The notes beneath the pieces are model-generated. The model saw only the letters and a program-made list of their open reading frames with translations, ran no database searches and was not told where the DNA came from. A program made the translations under genes and the position numbers. Positions 5,932 through 15,263 of a stretch of DNA of 33,132 nucleotides are shown piece after piece. Source of the DNA: CAIMZW01 sp037142435 (GTDB taxonomy: Bacteria > Actinomycetota > Actinomycetes > Nanopelagicales > Nanopelagicaceae); NCBI GenBank assembly GCA_037142435.1, contig JBAXAO010000012.1, positions 1 through 33,132 of the forward strand, read 5' to 3'. How positions within the stretch are numbered: position 1 is the first letter of the stretch; each line of letters begins with the position of its first letter.

Positions 5932-7959
5932 CTACTCCCCCGCTAGTAGTTGCTTAAAGCCGGCTTCGTCCAGAATCGGCACGCCTAGTTCTTCGGCCTT
6001 GGCTAACTTCGATCCGGGGGCATCCCCAACCACCACGAAATCGGTCTTCTTTGATACTGAGGAAGCCACTTTCCCCCCATGAGCGGCAATGACTTCGGCT
6101 ACTCCGTCGCGCGTAAAGTCGGTCAACGAGCCGGTGACAACCAAAGTTTTGCCGGCCAAAGTTTGAGGAAGCTGGCTCTCGCTTTGAACGAGGGTAAGTG
6201 AAACACCGGCCGCTTTCCATTTGCTCAAAATTTCTTGATGCCAGCCGATGGCATGCCATTCAATAATGGATCGCGCAATTATTTCCCCGACACCATCTAC
6301 TTGAGCGAGTTCGGTTTCATTTGCAGCGAAAATCGCATCGGCAGATCCAAAACTCTTTGCCAGGGCCTGGGCGGCTGTCGGACCAACATGCCGGATAGAA
6401 AGGGCGACCAATATCCGCCAGAGAGGTCTGGTCCTTGCCTCTTCTAGAGCGGCAATCAGTTTGGCGGCATTTGCTGCCAAGGATTGATCTTTCTTGGTGA
6501 AAAAAGATGATTTCGCCAAATCCGATATCTTGAGATTGAAAAGATCTGATTCGTCAATGATCAGATGATCCGTAAGGAGTGCAGAGGCGGCTTCAAATCC
6601 CAACACATCAATATCAAGTGCAGCCCGTGAACCGATGTAATAAATTCGTTCTCGCAATTGAGCCGGGCAAGACTGCGCATTCGGACATCGAATATCAACG
6701 TCGCCTTCAGACATGGCGCGTAAAGACGATCCGCACTCGGGGCAACTTGTAGGCATGATGAAAGCTCGTTCTTTACCTGTTCGTTCGGCGATGACGGCTC
6801 CTAAAACTTCAGGGATGACATCACCGGCCTTTCGAATGACGACAACGTCGCCAATCAAAATTCCTTTACGCAAAACTTCTTCGGCGTTATGTAAAGTTGC
6901 ATTGGTAACTGTGGATCCGGCAACTTTGACGGGCTCCATGAACGCAAACGGGGTGACACGGCCAGTTCGTCCGATACTTACTTTGATATCAAGAAGGCGT
7001 GTTGTGACTTCTTCTGGCGGATACTTAAAAGCAATGGCCCATTTGGGTGCCCGCGAAGTAAATCCAAGGATTTCTTGCGCCGGAATTTCGTTGACCTTAA
7101 TGACGGTCCCATCAATCTCGTGTTCGACGTCGTGGCGATGAACTTGGTAAAAGTCAATGAACTTTTGAACTTCAGCCCGAGAAGAAACGACTTTAACTCG
7201 ATCGCTGGTCGGCAAGCCCCACTTTTTCAATTGTTCGTATGCCGCCGACTGCGATGCAAATTCCACTCCAGTTGCTGCGCCAACCCCATGAACCACCATG
7301 CTCAACGGGCGAGAAGCAGTGACTTTTGGATCCTTTTGGCGCAAAGAGCCGGCAGCTGCGTTTCGAGGATTTGCGAAACGGACCTTGCCCTCTTCTTCCA
7401 TCTGGTCATTAAAGAGATTGAAAGCCTCAATCGGAAAGAAAACCTCGCCACGAACTTCGAGCTGGGTGGGGATGTTTTTACCCTTAAGCTCATGAGGAAT
7501 CACGCCAATGGTCTTCACATTTAAGGTGACATCTTCGCCTGTGACGCCATTGCCACGAGTCAGCGCTCTGACTAATTTTCCATTTTCATAAAGCAGGTTA
7601 ATGGCCAAGCCATCCACTTTTACCTCGCATAGCCAAGTATTTTTAACCTCAGCTTTGTCGATGCGATCGAACCATATCTCTAGCTCGGATAAATCAAAGA
7701 CATTGTCCAAGCTCATCATCCTGGCGATGTGATCGTGCTGAGTGAATTCGGTAGAAAACCCACCACCTACTTGGTCGGAAGGAGAATCTTCGGCTTTAAA
7801 AAGTGGGTACTTTTCCTCAAGTCCCTTGAGTTCGAGAATCAATTGATCGAATTTGGCGTCGGAGATACTGGGACGATCAAGTACATAATATTTAAATTGA
7901 TGTTCGCGAATTTCTTCGGCAAGCAGCACCATGCGATGGCGAATATCTTGATCGGCCAT
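5932..7959 (-). CDS. ligA: NAD-dependent DNA ligase LigA
   Basis: Seals nicks in duplex DNA during replication and repair, using NAD as AMP donor. Seen, in order: the Ia domain (YYVLDRPSISDAKFD, binds NMN), the adenylation motif CEVKVDGLA with the lysine at residue 114, the OB-fold region (KYPPEEVTTRLLDIKVSIGR), a four-cysteine zinc finger (CPECGSSL ... CPNAQSCPAQ), helix-hairpin-helix repeats (about residues 505-585) and a C-terminal BRCT domain (about 595-675, LAGKTLVVTGSLTDFTR). At 675 residues all domains are complete. Start ATG 7959 is five bases after the mnmA stop with AAGGG upstream, so ligA is translated from the iscS-mnmA-ligA message. The same neighbours occur, more loosely, in mycobacteria. 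Confidence 0.97.
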   Translation of the reverse strand: MADQDIRHRMVLLAEEIREHQFKYYVLDRPSISDAKFDQLILELKGLEEKYPLFKAEDSPSDQVGGGFSTEFTQHDHIARMMSLDNVFDLSELEIWFDRIDKAEVKNTWLCEVKVDGLAINLLYENGKLVRALTRGNGVTGEDVTLNVKTIGVIPHELKGKNIPTQLEVRGEVFFPIEAFNLFNDQMEEEGKVRFANPRNAAAGSLRQKDPKVTASRPLSMVVHGVGAATGVEFASQSAAYEQLKKWGLPTSDRVKVVSSRAEVQKFIDFYQVHRHDVEHEIDGTVIKVNEIPAQEILGFTSRAPKWAIAFKYPPEEVTTRLLDIKVSIGRTGRVTPFAFMEPVKVAGSTVTNATLHNAEEVLRKGILIGDVVVIRKAGDVIPEVLGAVIAERTGKERAFIMPTSCPECGSSLRAMSEGDVDIRCPNAQSCPAQLRERIYYIGSRAALDIDVLGFEAASALLTDHLIIDESDLFNLKISDLAKSSFFTKKDQSLAANAAKLIAALEEARTRPLWRILVALSIRHVGPTAAQALAKSFGSADAIFAANETELAQVDGVGEIIARSIIEWHAIGWHQEILSKWKAAGVSLTLVQSESQLPQTLAGKTLVVTGSLTDFTRDGVAEVIAAHGGKVASSVSKKTDFVVVGDAPGSKLAKAEELGVPILDEAGFKQLLAGE

Positions 7960-7964
7960 GGCCC

Positions 7965-9041
7965 TTACGCAGTTTCGCTAACCGTTGCCGAACCTACAAC
8001 CCGATCGTCATCGTAAATAACTAAGCCTTGACCTGCGGCCAAACCAAAGAGTTGCTCATCTAGTTGCACCTTTATTTCAGTGCCGTCATGAACATAAGAA
8101 CAAGCTAGCGGCTGACCATGCGCCCGCACCTGAGCAAAGCCTCGATGATCCTGACCAGCCTCCGGTGCTGGTCCGCACCAAATGGCGCGATCTCCAACAA
8201 TTTTCGTTACAGCTAGGGCTTCATGCGCACCAACGACGACGGTGTTTGTTTTGGGTTCAATCTTTAAAACATATCGAGGAATTCCGCCAGCAGCGGGCAC
8301 CGTAAGCCCCAATCCTCGTCGCTGTCCAACGGTATAGGTGTAGGCGCCTTGATGCTCTCCCAAAACTTCACCAGACTCATCAACAATCGGTCCACTTTCG
8401 CTGCCTAATCGATCTCGCAACCAGCCGGCGTTATCTCCAGATGGAACGAAACAGATGTCATGGCTATCTGGTTTGTTGGCTACATAGAGCCCGCGAGATT
8501 TCGCTTCTTTGCGGGTATCTGTTTTGACGATATCGCCTAACGGGAAATGCGCGCCAGCTAATTGCTCGGAGTTAAGAACTGCCAAAACATATGACTGATC
8601 CTTCGCGGGATCGACTGCTCGATACATCAAGCGGCCTGCTGGAGTTTCTTTCATTTGCGCGTAGTGGCCGGTGACGACGCCATCAAATCCCAATGCCCGG
8701 GCGCGATCGAGCACGGCGGCAAATTTAATTTTTTCATTGCAACGCAGACATGGATTCGGGGTACGACCATTGGAATATTCAGAGATGAAATTCTCGACTA
8801 CGCCCTCATGGAATTCGGAAGCCATATCCCAAATATAGAAAGGTATCCCGATAACGTCTGCGGCACGCCTGGCATCATGCGAATCTTCGATAGTGCAGCA
8901 TCCACGAGCACCCGACCTATATTTCTGCGGGTTGCTTGATAACGCCAAGTGCACGCCGACAACTTCGTGACCCATTTCGGCAACGCGAGCGGCGGCAACA
9001 GCAGAATCGACTCCCCCACTCATCGCAGCAATAAGTTTCAT
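7965..9041 (-). CDS. mnmA: tRNA-specific 2-thiouridylase MnmA
   Basis: Puts sulfur on U34 of the tRNAs for Lys, Glu and Gln, using ATP and persulfide sulfur. Seen: the PP-loop SGGVDS at residues 8-13, the first catalytic cysteine in NPCLRCNEKIKF (Cys101, with Cys98 nearby) and the second in SHDICFVP (Cys197), followed by the GQRRGLG region of the central domain and a C-terminal beta-barrel. Length 358 is typical. It follows the cysteine desulfurase gene by six bases, which makes a direct sulfur donor-acceptor pair, and precedes ligA by five bases. The start ATG 9041 gives the canonical N-terminus. Confidence 0.96.
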   Translation of the reverse strand: MKLIAAMSGGVDSAVAAARVAEMGHEVVGVHLALSSNPQKYRSGARGCCTIEDSHDARRAADVIGIPFYIWDMASEFHEGVVENFISEYSNGRTPNPCLRCNEKIKFAAVLDRARALGFDGVVTGHYAQMKETPAGRLMYRAVDPAKDQSYVLAVLNSEQLAGAHFPLGDIVKTDTRKEAKSRGLYVANKPDSHDICFVPSGDNAGWLRDRLGSESGPIVDESGEVLGEHQGAYTYTVGQRRGLGLTVPAAGGIPRYVLKIEPKTNTVVVGAHEALAVTKIVGDRAIWCGPAPEAGQDHRGFAQVRAHGQPLACSYVHDGTEIKVQLDEQLFGLAAGQGLVIYDDDRVVGSATVSETA

Positions 9042-9047
9042 CTCGAT

Positions 9048-10211
9048 CTACCCCCTGGCCAATGCAGCTCGAGCGCGATGCACAACGGAACCAATAACTT
9101 CACACAATTTATCTATTTCAGCTGCCGTGTTAGTAAAACTCAGCGAGAAGCGCAAAGAGGAGCGCGCGTCTCGCTCGGAGACGCCCATGGCCAGCAAGAC
9201 ATGGCTGGGCCGGGGCACGCCCGCACTACAAGCCGATCCTGTTGAACAGTAGAAACCTTCGGCGTCCAGCAAGAGCAGAAGACCATCGCTTTCGGTTCCT
9301 GGAAATGTGATGTTGACGATCCCAGGCAGGCATTGAGTCTGGTCGCCGTTGACGGTGATGTCAGGAAAGATTTTAAACAGAGACTCAACCAGGTAACTCT
9401 TCAGATCACGGATATAGATCGCACGTTCTGCCATTTTGGTCATGCTTTCCTGGGCAGCAGCAGCGAAGGAAACTATTGAAGGGGCATTGAGAGTTCCGCT
9501 GCGAATGTCGCGTTCTTGTCCACCGCCGTGCAAAATCGGAGTGAGATCGAGACCTCGCGTAAGGATGAGTGCGGCAACGCCCAGTGGGCCACCGATCTTG
9601 TGAGCGCTGATGGTTGCCGAAGTTACCCCTAACTTCGCAAAAGAGAAATCAACTTTTCCAAAACTTTGCACGGCGTCAGTGTGAACCGGGATATTCCCTG
9701 CCATCGCCACGACTTCCGCAATGGGTTGCAAGGCGCCCACTTCGTTATTGGAATGCATAACTGCAATGACGGCGATTTCCGATCCCCGACGCTGAATGAA
9801 ATCAGCCAAGAAAACTAAATCGATTACGCCTGCGGAAGTGACCGGGATGAAAGCAAGTTCGGCACCTTCGTGCTCTTCTAGCCACTCCGCTGGATCCAAA
9901 ATGGCATGGTGTTCGACTGCCGAAATGAGGACCACTCTTCGCAGCGGATCTAGCGCGAGTGACTTCCAATAGAAACCTTTGAGAGCAAGGTTGTTTGCTT
10001 CGGTGCCGGATCCCGTAAAGATAATTTCGCTGGGATTAGCATCAACTAACGATGCAATTTTTTCGCGGGCTTCTTCCACATCCTTACGGACGAGTCGCCC
10101 GGGTGAGTGCAGGCTGGAGGCATTGCCAATTTTGGCCATCTGCTCGACCAAAGCGCTTGCCGCAATTGCCGAAAGTGGCGTTGTCGCAGCGTGATCGAAG
10201 TAGGCGGGCAT
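9048..10211 (-). CDS. iscS: Cysteine desulfurase (IscS/NifS family)
   Basis: A PLP enzyme that takes sulfur from cysteine and carries it as persulfide. Seen: N-terminal YFDHAATTPL, GSGTEANNLALKG (cofactor phosphate site, about residues 67-79), EVGALQPI, HTDAVQSFGK, the PLP lysine in SAHKIGGPLG (Lys205) and the persulfide-carrying loop STGSACSAG (Cys328). At 387 residues it is full length. It lies directly upstream of mnmA, so the first client is likely MnmA; Fe-S assembly is also likely. There is no Shine-Dalgarno sequence before ATG 10211. TAGACT lies exactly six bases upstream, which suggests a leaderless message for iscS-mnmA-ligA starting here. Confidence 0.95.
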   Translation of the reverse strand: MPAYFDHAATTPLSAIAASALVEQMAKIGNASSLHSPGRLVRKDVEEAREKIASLVDANPSEIIFTGSGTEANNLALKGFYWKSLALDPLRRVVLISAVEHHAILDPAEWLEEHEGAELAFIPVTSAGVIDLVFLADFIQRRGSEIAVIAVMHSNNEVGALQPIAEVVAMAGNIPVHTDAVQSFGKVDFSFAKLGVTSATISAHKIGGPLGVAALILTRGLDLTPILHGGGQERDIRSGTLNAPSIVSFAAAAQESMTKMAERAIYIRDLKSYLVESLFKIFPDITVNGDQTQCLPGIVNITFPGTESDGLLLLLDAEGFYCSTGSACSAGVPRPSHVLLAMGVSERDARSSLRFSLSFTNTAAEIDKLCEVIGSVVHRARAALARG

Positions 10212-10217
10212 TGGCCC

Positions 10218-10223
10218 AGTCTA
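10218..10223 (-). promoter_or_regulatory. Candidate -10 box (TAGACT) for leaderless iscS
   Basis: Minus-strand TAGACT, six bases, then the iscS ATG. It lies in the 26-base gap after etfA, so iscS-mnmA-ligA may be transcribed apart from etfBA. No Shine-Dalgarno or good -35 is present. Confidence 0.45.
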
Positions 10224-10237
10224 AAGGTTTACGCCGA

Positions 10238-11194
10238 CTAAGCCTTTTTGAGTTGAATTTCCGCCGTAGCCTGAGGCAGGACGGCAAAGAGATCTCCAAC
10301 AATCCCCAAATCAGCCAGGTCGAAGATGGGGGCATCCGGGTCCTTGTTGATCGCCACGATCACTTTGCTGGTCTGCATACCAGCACGATGTTGAATTGCT
10401 CCAGAAATCCCACATGCGATGTAAAGAGCAGGGCTTACCGTTTTTCCGGTTTGGCCAACTTGATGCGAATGGGGGTACCAGCCAGCATCAGTTGCTGCGC
10501 GGGAGGCTCCAACTGCGGCCCCCAATATGTCCGCCAAAGCTTCCACGGGTGAGAAATCCCCATTTGTGCCACGACCGCCTGAAACGATTATCGATGCTTC
10601 GGTTAACTCCGGGCGCCCACCTTTGGCTGCCTCGGTTACCGAAACAACTTTGTCGCCTAGACGGCTAGCATCAAAGTCGGATTGGGCGAGGTTCACTTCA
10701 GTAATTGTCGGCGTTGAAGCTGCCGACACGATTTCAACCGAGTTGGAGCGCAAAGTGATGATTGGAGTGCCATGGCTGATCGCGGAATGAACCGTCGTGG
10801 ATCCTCCGAAAATAGATTGGGTGGCGACGAGCGTTGCATCTAAGTCAATTGCGTCAGTGATGATTCCAGAATTTGTTCGGACCGCTACTCGCGCAGCAAT
10901 CTCTTTACCCCTAGCCGTAGAGGTTATAAGGAGTGCGTCCGGAGACTTTTCATCAAGGATTTGTGAAATTGCTTGAGCCGAAACTCCGGCTGAATATTTT
11001 TCAAAATCAATTCCAGTTAGCGAAATAATCTCTGAAATTCCAAAGTCAGAAAGTTGTGGTGAGAGGATGGAAATATCGCCACCCAAAACCAGGGCAGTTA
11101 CATCACCGGCGCGCGCTGCAAAGGTGGCAAGTTCACCCACACTATGTGCCATCTTGCCGTGTGCATGATCAGCGAGAATAAAAATCTTGCTCAT
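10238..11194 (-). CDS. etfA: Electron transfer flavoprotein alpha subunit
   Basis: Partner of EtfB; the heterodimer carries electrons from flavin dehydrogenases, such as acyl-CoA dehydrogenases, to the membrane quinone pool. Seen: N-terminal ETF fold starting MSKIFILADHAHGK, then the C-terminal FAD-binding half at about residues 205-300 with GGRGTNGDFSPVEAL, a GASRAATDAGWYPHSHQVGQ stretch, SPALYIACGISGAIQH and AINKDPDAPIFDLADLGIVG. These are the hallmark FAD contacts of the alpha subunit. Length 318 is typical. Its ATG overlaps the etfB stop (ATGA), so the two subunits are translationally coupled. Confidence 0.96.
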   Translation of the reverse strand: MSKIFILADHAHGKMAHSVGELATFAARAGDVTALVLGGDISILSPQLSDFGISEIISLTGIDFEKYSAGVSAQAISQILDEKSPDALLITSTARGKEIAARVAVRTNSGIITDAIDLDATLVATQSIFGGSTTVHSAISHGTPIITLRSNSVEIVSAASTPTITEVNLAQSDFDASRLGDKVVSVTEAAKGGRPELTEASIIVSGGRGTNGDFSPVEALADILGAAVGASRAATDAGWYPHSHQVGQTGKTVSPALYIACGISGAIQHRAGMQTSKVIVAINKDPDAPIFDLADLGIVGDLFAVLPQATAEIQLKKA

Positions 11195-12000
11195 ATCATT
11201 CTCTTCTCTGCTAGGAAATCGGCAAAGGCTTTTCCGCCATTGCCTTCGTCAATGACTTTGATGCCAGCGGCTCTTGCCGCCCTCTCTTGTGCATCATTGA
11301 CTTTGCTCCATGCTGAACCAATTCCTACAACGGCCGCATCCACACCAATCTCAGAGAGGGTCAGAGTGGCAATCGATTTCTTCTTCGAAGCCATAATCCC
11401 CTTAAAGGACGGGTAACGCGGTTCGTTTATTTTTTCAATAACGCTAACGACCGCCGGCAGTACTGCTTCCATATTTTCTATTCCGGAATCGGTCGAACGG
11501 CCAACTTTGATTGTTGAAGAAGCCGGGTCGACATCGAGTGATCCAGCAAAAGTCAATTGTGCATAGTTAAGACGTTCGGCCAACATAGCCGGCACAACGC
11601 TCATGCGCGCATCCGTTGACTCGGTGCCACAGAGCACTAGATCAAACTTTTCGCGCTCAATTATTTGTGCGAGAACCAGAGATGTGGCGAGCGCATCTGA
11701 ACCTGCGAGCGCCGCATCGGAGATCAAGATGGCATCGTCAGCGCCCATAGAGAGAGCTTTGCGAATGGCTTCGGTGGCACGATCGGGTCCCATGGAAATA
11801 ATCGTGACCGTATGGCCGCTGCCTTCGCCTGCTTCTCCCGTCGGCGAGTGCTTCTCGACCAGGCGCAAGGCTTCTTCGACCGCATACTCATCTAAATCGT
11901 TGAGAACGGCATCCACGCCAGCGCGGTCAAGCAAACCGCCGGACATCTTCTTCTCTGCCCAAGAATCTGGGACCTGCTTTACACAGACGGCGATCTTCAT
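11191..12000 (-). CDS. etfB: Electron transfer flavoprotein beta subunit
   Basis: Beta subunit of the electron-transfer flavoprotein, 269 residues. Seen: MKIAVCVKQVPDSWAEK at the N-terminus, SMGPDRATEAIRKALSMGAD, and the AMP-site segment VLCGTESTDARMSVVPAMLA, all typical of EtfB. It is the first gene of the leftward group and overlaps etfA by four bases. The start ATG 12000 has GGAG with five to seven bases spacing. A TACTAT box lies nine bases before the ATG, which would leave a leader of only about three bases and conflict with the ribosome site, so I do not call it the promoter. Confidence 0.95.
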   Translation of the reverse strand: MKIAVCVKQVPDSWAEKKMSGGLLDRAGVDAVLNDLDEYAVEEALRLVEKHSPTGEAGEGSGHTVTIISMGPDRATEAIRKALSMGADDAILISDAALAGSDALATSLVLAQIIEREKFDLVLCGTESTDARMSVVPAMLAERLNYAQLTFAGSLDVDPASSTIKVGRSTDSGIENMEAVLPAVVSVIEKINEPRYPSFKGIMASKKKSIATLTLSEIGVDAAVVGIGSAWSKVNDAQERAARAAGIKVIDEGNGGKAFADFLAEKRMI

Positions 12001-12123
12001 AATCTCTCCATAGTAGGTATGTTACTGATGAGTAGATTGTGTGTCACGTTACTTCACCTACCCTTCAGAGACATTTAACCTAAGCGACAGGTTCTAGACC
12101 GAGCTCGATCTGACATTTAGACC
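12001..12123. other. Divergent intergenic region between etfB and the glycan operon
   Basis: This 123-base gap must hold promoters for etfBA (leftward) and the glycosyltransferase operon (rightward). GTTACT occurs twice, at 12021 and 12048, 27 bases apart in the same orientation; it may be chance. Before ATG 12124 there is no Shine-Dalgarno sequence; GACATT six bases upstream is only a poor -10 match. I see no gene here. Confidence 0.4.
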
Positions 12124-13275
12124 ATGAAAATCGGAATTATTACCGAGTCATTCTTGCCACAGGTTAATGGCGTCACCAATTCCGTCCTTCGGGTTCTGGA
12201 GCACCTTTCCAACGAAGGCCATCAAGCGCTCGTTATCGCTCCTGAGAGCTCAGGCGGACCGTCCGAGTATCTCGGTCATCGGATCAAACGAGTTCCGGCC
12301 TTGCCCTTGAGCTCTTTGCTTCCCATTGGGATGCCCGTTGCCTTGCCGAGCCGAAAGATGGAACATTTGATTGACGGCTTTCAACCAGACCTCCTCCACC
12401 TCGCCTCCCCCTTCGCTCTTGGCTCCTACGCCGGACGGTTAGCAAAGAAACTTTCGATTCCTTCAATTTCCATATACCAAACCGATATTGCCGGTTTCGC
12501 TCGACACTACGGCTTAAACCTGGCCCACGGCTCCTTACAGAAAATTGTTGGAAAAATTCATTCACAGACGGGTCGAACTTTGGCCCCCTCCTTCGCCGCC
12601 TGCCAAGATCTGTCCGCTCAAGGAGTTCCGAACGTCCACCTGTGGCGGCGCGGAGTAAATACGAAACTCTTCCATCCGACTAAACGCGACGAATCAATGC
12701 GACAAGAATGGTTGAACCACAGCATTGTAAAGAACCGCAAAGCAAAGTTAGTTGTCGGTTATGTAGGAAGAATTGCAAATGAAAAGCGCATCTCTGATCT
12801 AGCAATCCTAGATAAAAATCCTGATGTCCAGATTGTTATAACCGGCGAAGGTCCGGCCCGCAAAAAAATGGAACGTGAATTACCGAATGCCATTTTTCTC
12901 GGTTTCAAAAGTGGAGAGGAATTGGCCACGGTCTACGCAAGTCTCGACATCTTCATCCACCCTGGTCCAAATGAAACCTTCTGCCAAGCGGTTCAAGAAG
13001 CGCTTGCATCTGGCGTTCCTTGTATTGTTCCCAGGACTGGTGGACCAGCTGACTTGGTATCTCATGGCATCACGGGATGGGTCATCGATACTTCAAACTC
13101 GTTGGCTCTTCAAGATTGTATAAATAACTACCTCTTTCACGACGATCCAGTCGAAATGCGCTTGACCGCCAGAGCCTCGGTCGAAATGCGCACGTGGGGC
13201 AATATCAATAATCAATTGATGAATCACTACCAACAAATGGTTTCCGGATCTAGCTTGGGGGTAAGCGCCGCATGA
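12124..13275 (+). CDS. GT4 glycosyltransferase, MgtA-like alpha-mannosyltransferase
   Basis: A 383-residue retaining GT-B enzyme of family GT4. Seen: N-terminal MKIGIITESFLPQVNGV with the glycine loop, the acceptor-side segment IYQTDIAGFARHYGL (about residues 118-131) that matches actinobacterial MgtA proteins, WRRGVNTKLFHP, the sugar-nucleotide contacts GRIANEKR (Arg216, Lys221) and the E-x7-E motif ETFCQAVQE (Glu284, Glu292). MgtA (Rv0557) of mycobacteria uses GDP-mannose to mannosylate a glucuronosyl diacylglycerol; the same donor and a lipid acceptor at the inner leaflet are likely here, but the acceptor is an inference. It is the first gene of an operon and overlaps the next gene by four bases (ATGA). 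Confidence 0.88.
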   Translation: MKIGIITESFLPQVNGVTNSVLRVLEHLSNEGHQALVIAPESSGGPSEYLGHRIKRVPALPLSSLLPIGMPVALPSRKMEHLIDGFQPDLLHLASPFALGSYAGRLAKKLSIPSISIYQTDIAGFARHYGLNLAHGSLQKIVGKIHSQTGRTLAPSFAACQDLSAQGVPNVHLWRRGVNTKLFHPTKRDESMRQEWLNHSIVKNRKAKLVVGYVGRIANEKRISDLAILDKNPDVQIVITGEGPARKKMERELPNAIFLGFKSGEELATVYASLDIFIHPGPNETFCQAVQEALASGVPCIVPRTGGPADLVSHGITGWVIDTSNSLALQDCINNYLFHDDPVEMRLTARASVEMRTWGNINNQLMNHYQQMVSGSSLGVSAA

Positions 13276-14441
13276 GAATTGTGCATATTGCTAATTTTTA
13301 TGGTCCTAATTCGGGAGGTATAAAAACCACCTTGCACGAACTCGGAAGGGGATACAAGAAGCTCGGACACGAATTCTTTTATATTGTCCCCGGGTCGATG
13401 TATCTCCGAGAGGAAACACCTTACGGGATCAAACTCTCGCTCCCCAGTTTTATCCTTCCCGGTAGCGGTGGATATCGAATTATCAAAAGTAATCGTCTTT
13501 TGAAATCTGAAATTTCTGCACTCTTACCCGATCGAATCGAAATTTCAGATAGATTCACTCTGCTCTCGATTGGCCCATGGGCCCGAATACGCAATATTCC
13601 AACGGTCGTTTTCAGTCATGAAACCCTTATGGGATTGGCTGAACGTTTTCTTCCTAAGTACCTGCCTCGCCGCACACTAGTCAAATGGCATAATCGAAAA
13701 CTTTCCAAAAATTTTGATCAGGTAATCGCGACGACGGATTTTGCTGCCAAAGAATTTAGGGAAATCGAGCGCAAGAACATCGTCAAAGTTCCGCTCGGGG
13801 TTGATCTGGAAATCTTCCAACCTTCAAACCGATCCGAAGAGTTGCGTTCAGAGTTGCTTCATGGCGCCGATTTACTTCTAGTTCATTGCGGTCGACTCTC
13901 CCCTGAGAAAGAACCACAAACATCCATTGAAGCTCTCCGCGAACTCCTCTCCATGGGTATTCGCGCCCGACTAGTAATAGTCGGAACCGGACCCATGTGG
14001 CATCGAATGCGAAAGGAGGCAGCCGGGTTACCCGTTGAATTTCTCGGTTATGTCGCCGATCGTAAAAATGTTGCAGCAATTTTGAGTAGCGCCGATATCT
14101 CCCTGGCTCCTGGGCCACTTGAAACTTTCTGTTTGTCTGCCTTGGAATCCCTAGCAAGCGGAACTCCCGTGGTTGCTTCGTCTAAGAGCGCAGTGGGCGA
14201 ATTCTTGAGACTATCCACCGAAAATCCAGCCGGTGCCGTAGCCGGAAACACTGGTGCAGAATTTGCTGAAGCAATATTCAGAATTATGAACCGCATGGAA
14301 TTACGAACTTCAGCCCGCGCGGTAGCCGAAGCACTTCCGTGGGATAAATCGATCACTCGAATGCTAGATATTCACGGCATCGAACATATTGGCAAAATGG
14401 CGCCTGTCGCCTCTACTAAGCGAAAATTTACGGCGGCATAA
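13272..14441 (+). CDS. GT4 glycosyltransferase, second of the pair
   Basis: A 389-residue GT-B glycosyltransferase of family GT4. Seen: N-terminal HIANFYGPNSGGIKTTL with the double glycine of the donor loop, GVDLEIFQP, the phosphate contacts GRLSPEKEP (Arg208, Lys213) and ETFCLSALE (Glu284, Glu292), at the same positions as in the gene before it. The two differ clearly in the acceptor half, so they probably add sugars in succession rather than duplicate one step. The donor is likely a nucleotide hexose; GDP-mannose is a guess from the neighbour. The start overlaps the upstream stop by four bases and the stop abuts the GTG of the SGNH gene with no gap, so expression is coupled. Confidence 0.85.
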   Translation: MRIVHIANFYGPNSGGIKTTLHELGRGYKKLGHEFFYIVPGSMYLREETPYGIKLSLPSFILPGSGGYRIIKSNRLLKSEISALLPDRIEISDRFTLLSIGPWARIRNIPTVVFSHETLMGLAERFLPKYLPRRTLVKWHNRKLSKNFDQVIATTDFAAKEFREIERKNIVKVPLGVDLEIFQPSNRSEELRSELLHGADLLLVHCGRLSPEKEPQTSIEALRELLSMGIRARLVIVGTGPMWHRMRKEAAGLPVEFLGYVADRKNVAAILSSADISLAPGPLETFCLSALESLASGTPVVASSKSAVGEFLRLSTENPAGAVAGNTGAEFAEAIFRIMNRMELRTSARAVAEALPWDKSITRMLDIHGIEHIGKMAPVASTKRKFTAA

Positions 14442-15254
14442 GTGGATACCGCTCTTGCCAAGATCTCTTTCGCGGTAATTGGAGATTCCGCCGCATACGG
14501 CGTTGGCGATGCCTTTGAAGATCAAAGTCCTCGAGGTTGGGCTTGGTTTGTCGCCAATAATTTGCAGGCTCCTTGTCACTATTCCAACTACTCGAGACCC
14601 GGAGCCAAATCTGACGAGGTCCGAGAAATTCAATTGCAACGCGCATTGCAAGAGCAGCCAAATATCTGCGCCGTCATCGTCGGTGGCAATGACCTATTGC
14701 GTAACGGCTTCAGCCCAGAGCGCCTGTATACCAATCTCAAGGCGATCACGGAACAACTTCTGGACCGTGGGTCTGAGGTAATCATGGTTGAACTTCATGA
14801 TCCTGGATTAATTTTGAAGATACCTGAACTATTGAAACGCGTTCTTCGTCGAAGGGTCAACGCCGCAAATTCGGTTTATCACCGGATTGCTGCTGAATTC
14901 AATATTGTTTTAATCCGAACACGGAAAATCCCTAATGTGCACGACAAAGCAAACTGGCATGTAGATCGGATGCATCCTGGACCAATTGGACATCAATTGC
15001 TGGCGAATGAGATTTGTCGGAATCTGGGAGCGCGCGGCTGGCCAGCCCAATCGGTAGAAATTCAAGGCGGAGTACAAAGTTCGCAAATCGATCGTTGGTT
15101 GTGGATGTTACGAAAAGGCACCCCATGGTTCCTCAAGCGCAGCGTCGATCTATTACCCGTGGCTCTCTTTCTCATGGCTCGCGAGGCTCTCAGTATTCTT
15201 TTTAGTTCTGTTCTGGGAGCTCCACAAAACCAGGATGTAATGAACACCTACTAA
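14442..15254 (+). CDS. SGNH/GDSL-family hydrolase or acyltransferase
   Basis: A 270-residue SGNH-fold protein. Seen: block I IGDSAAYGVGD (Ser16), block III VGGND (Asn83), and block V DRMHPGPIGH with the catalytic Asp175 and His178. No signal peptide is present. After about residue 215 there is a hydrophobic stretch (SVDLLPVALFLMAREALSIL) that could bind the membrane. SGNH proteins remove or transfer acyl groups from lipids and sugars; next to two glycosyltransferases an acyl group on a glycolipid or polysaccharide intermediate is the likely target (inference). The GTG start directly follows the TAA of the upstream gene, and this fixes the frame. The residue set is intact. Confidence 0.85.
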   Translation: MDTALAKISFAVIGDSAAYGVGDAFEDQSPRGWAWFVANNLQAPCHYSNYSRPGAKSDEVREIQLQRALQEQPNICAVIVGGNDLLRNGFSPERLYTNLKAITEQLLDRGSEVIMVELHDPGLILKIPELLKRVLRRRVNAANSVYHRIAAEFNIVLIRTRKIPNVHDKANWHVDRMHPGPIGHQLLANEICRNLGARGWPAQSVEIQGGVQSSQIDRWLWMLRKGTPWFLKRSVDLLPVALFLMAREALSILFSSVLGAPQNQDVMNTY

Positions 15255-15263
15255 GGTGTGTGC

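Noticed and set aside
12009..12015. TACTAT as a -10 for etfB
   Set aside because: It would leave a leader of about three bases and split the GGAG ribosome site, so one of the two signals must be chance.
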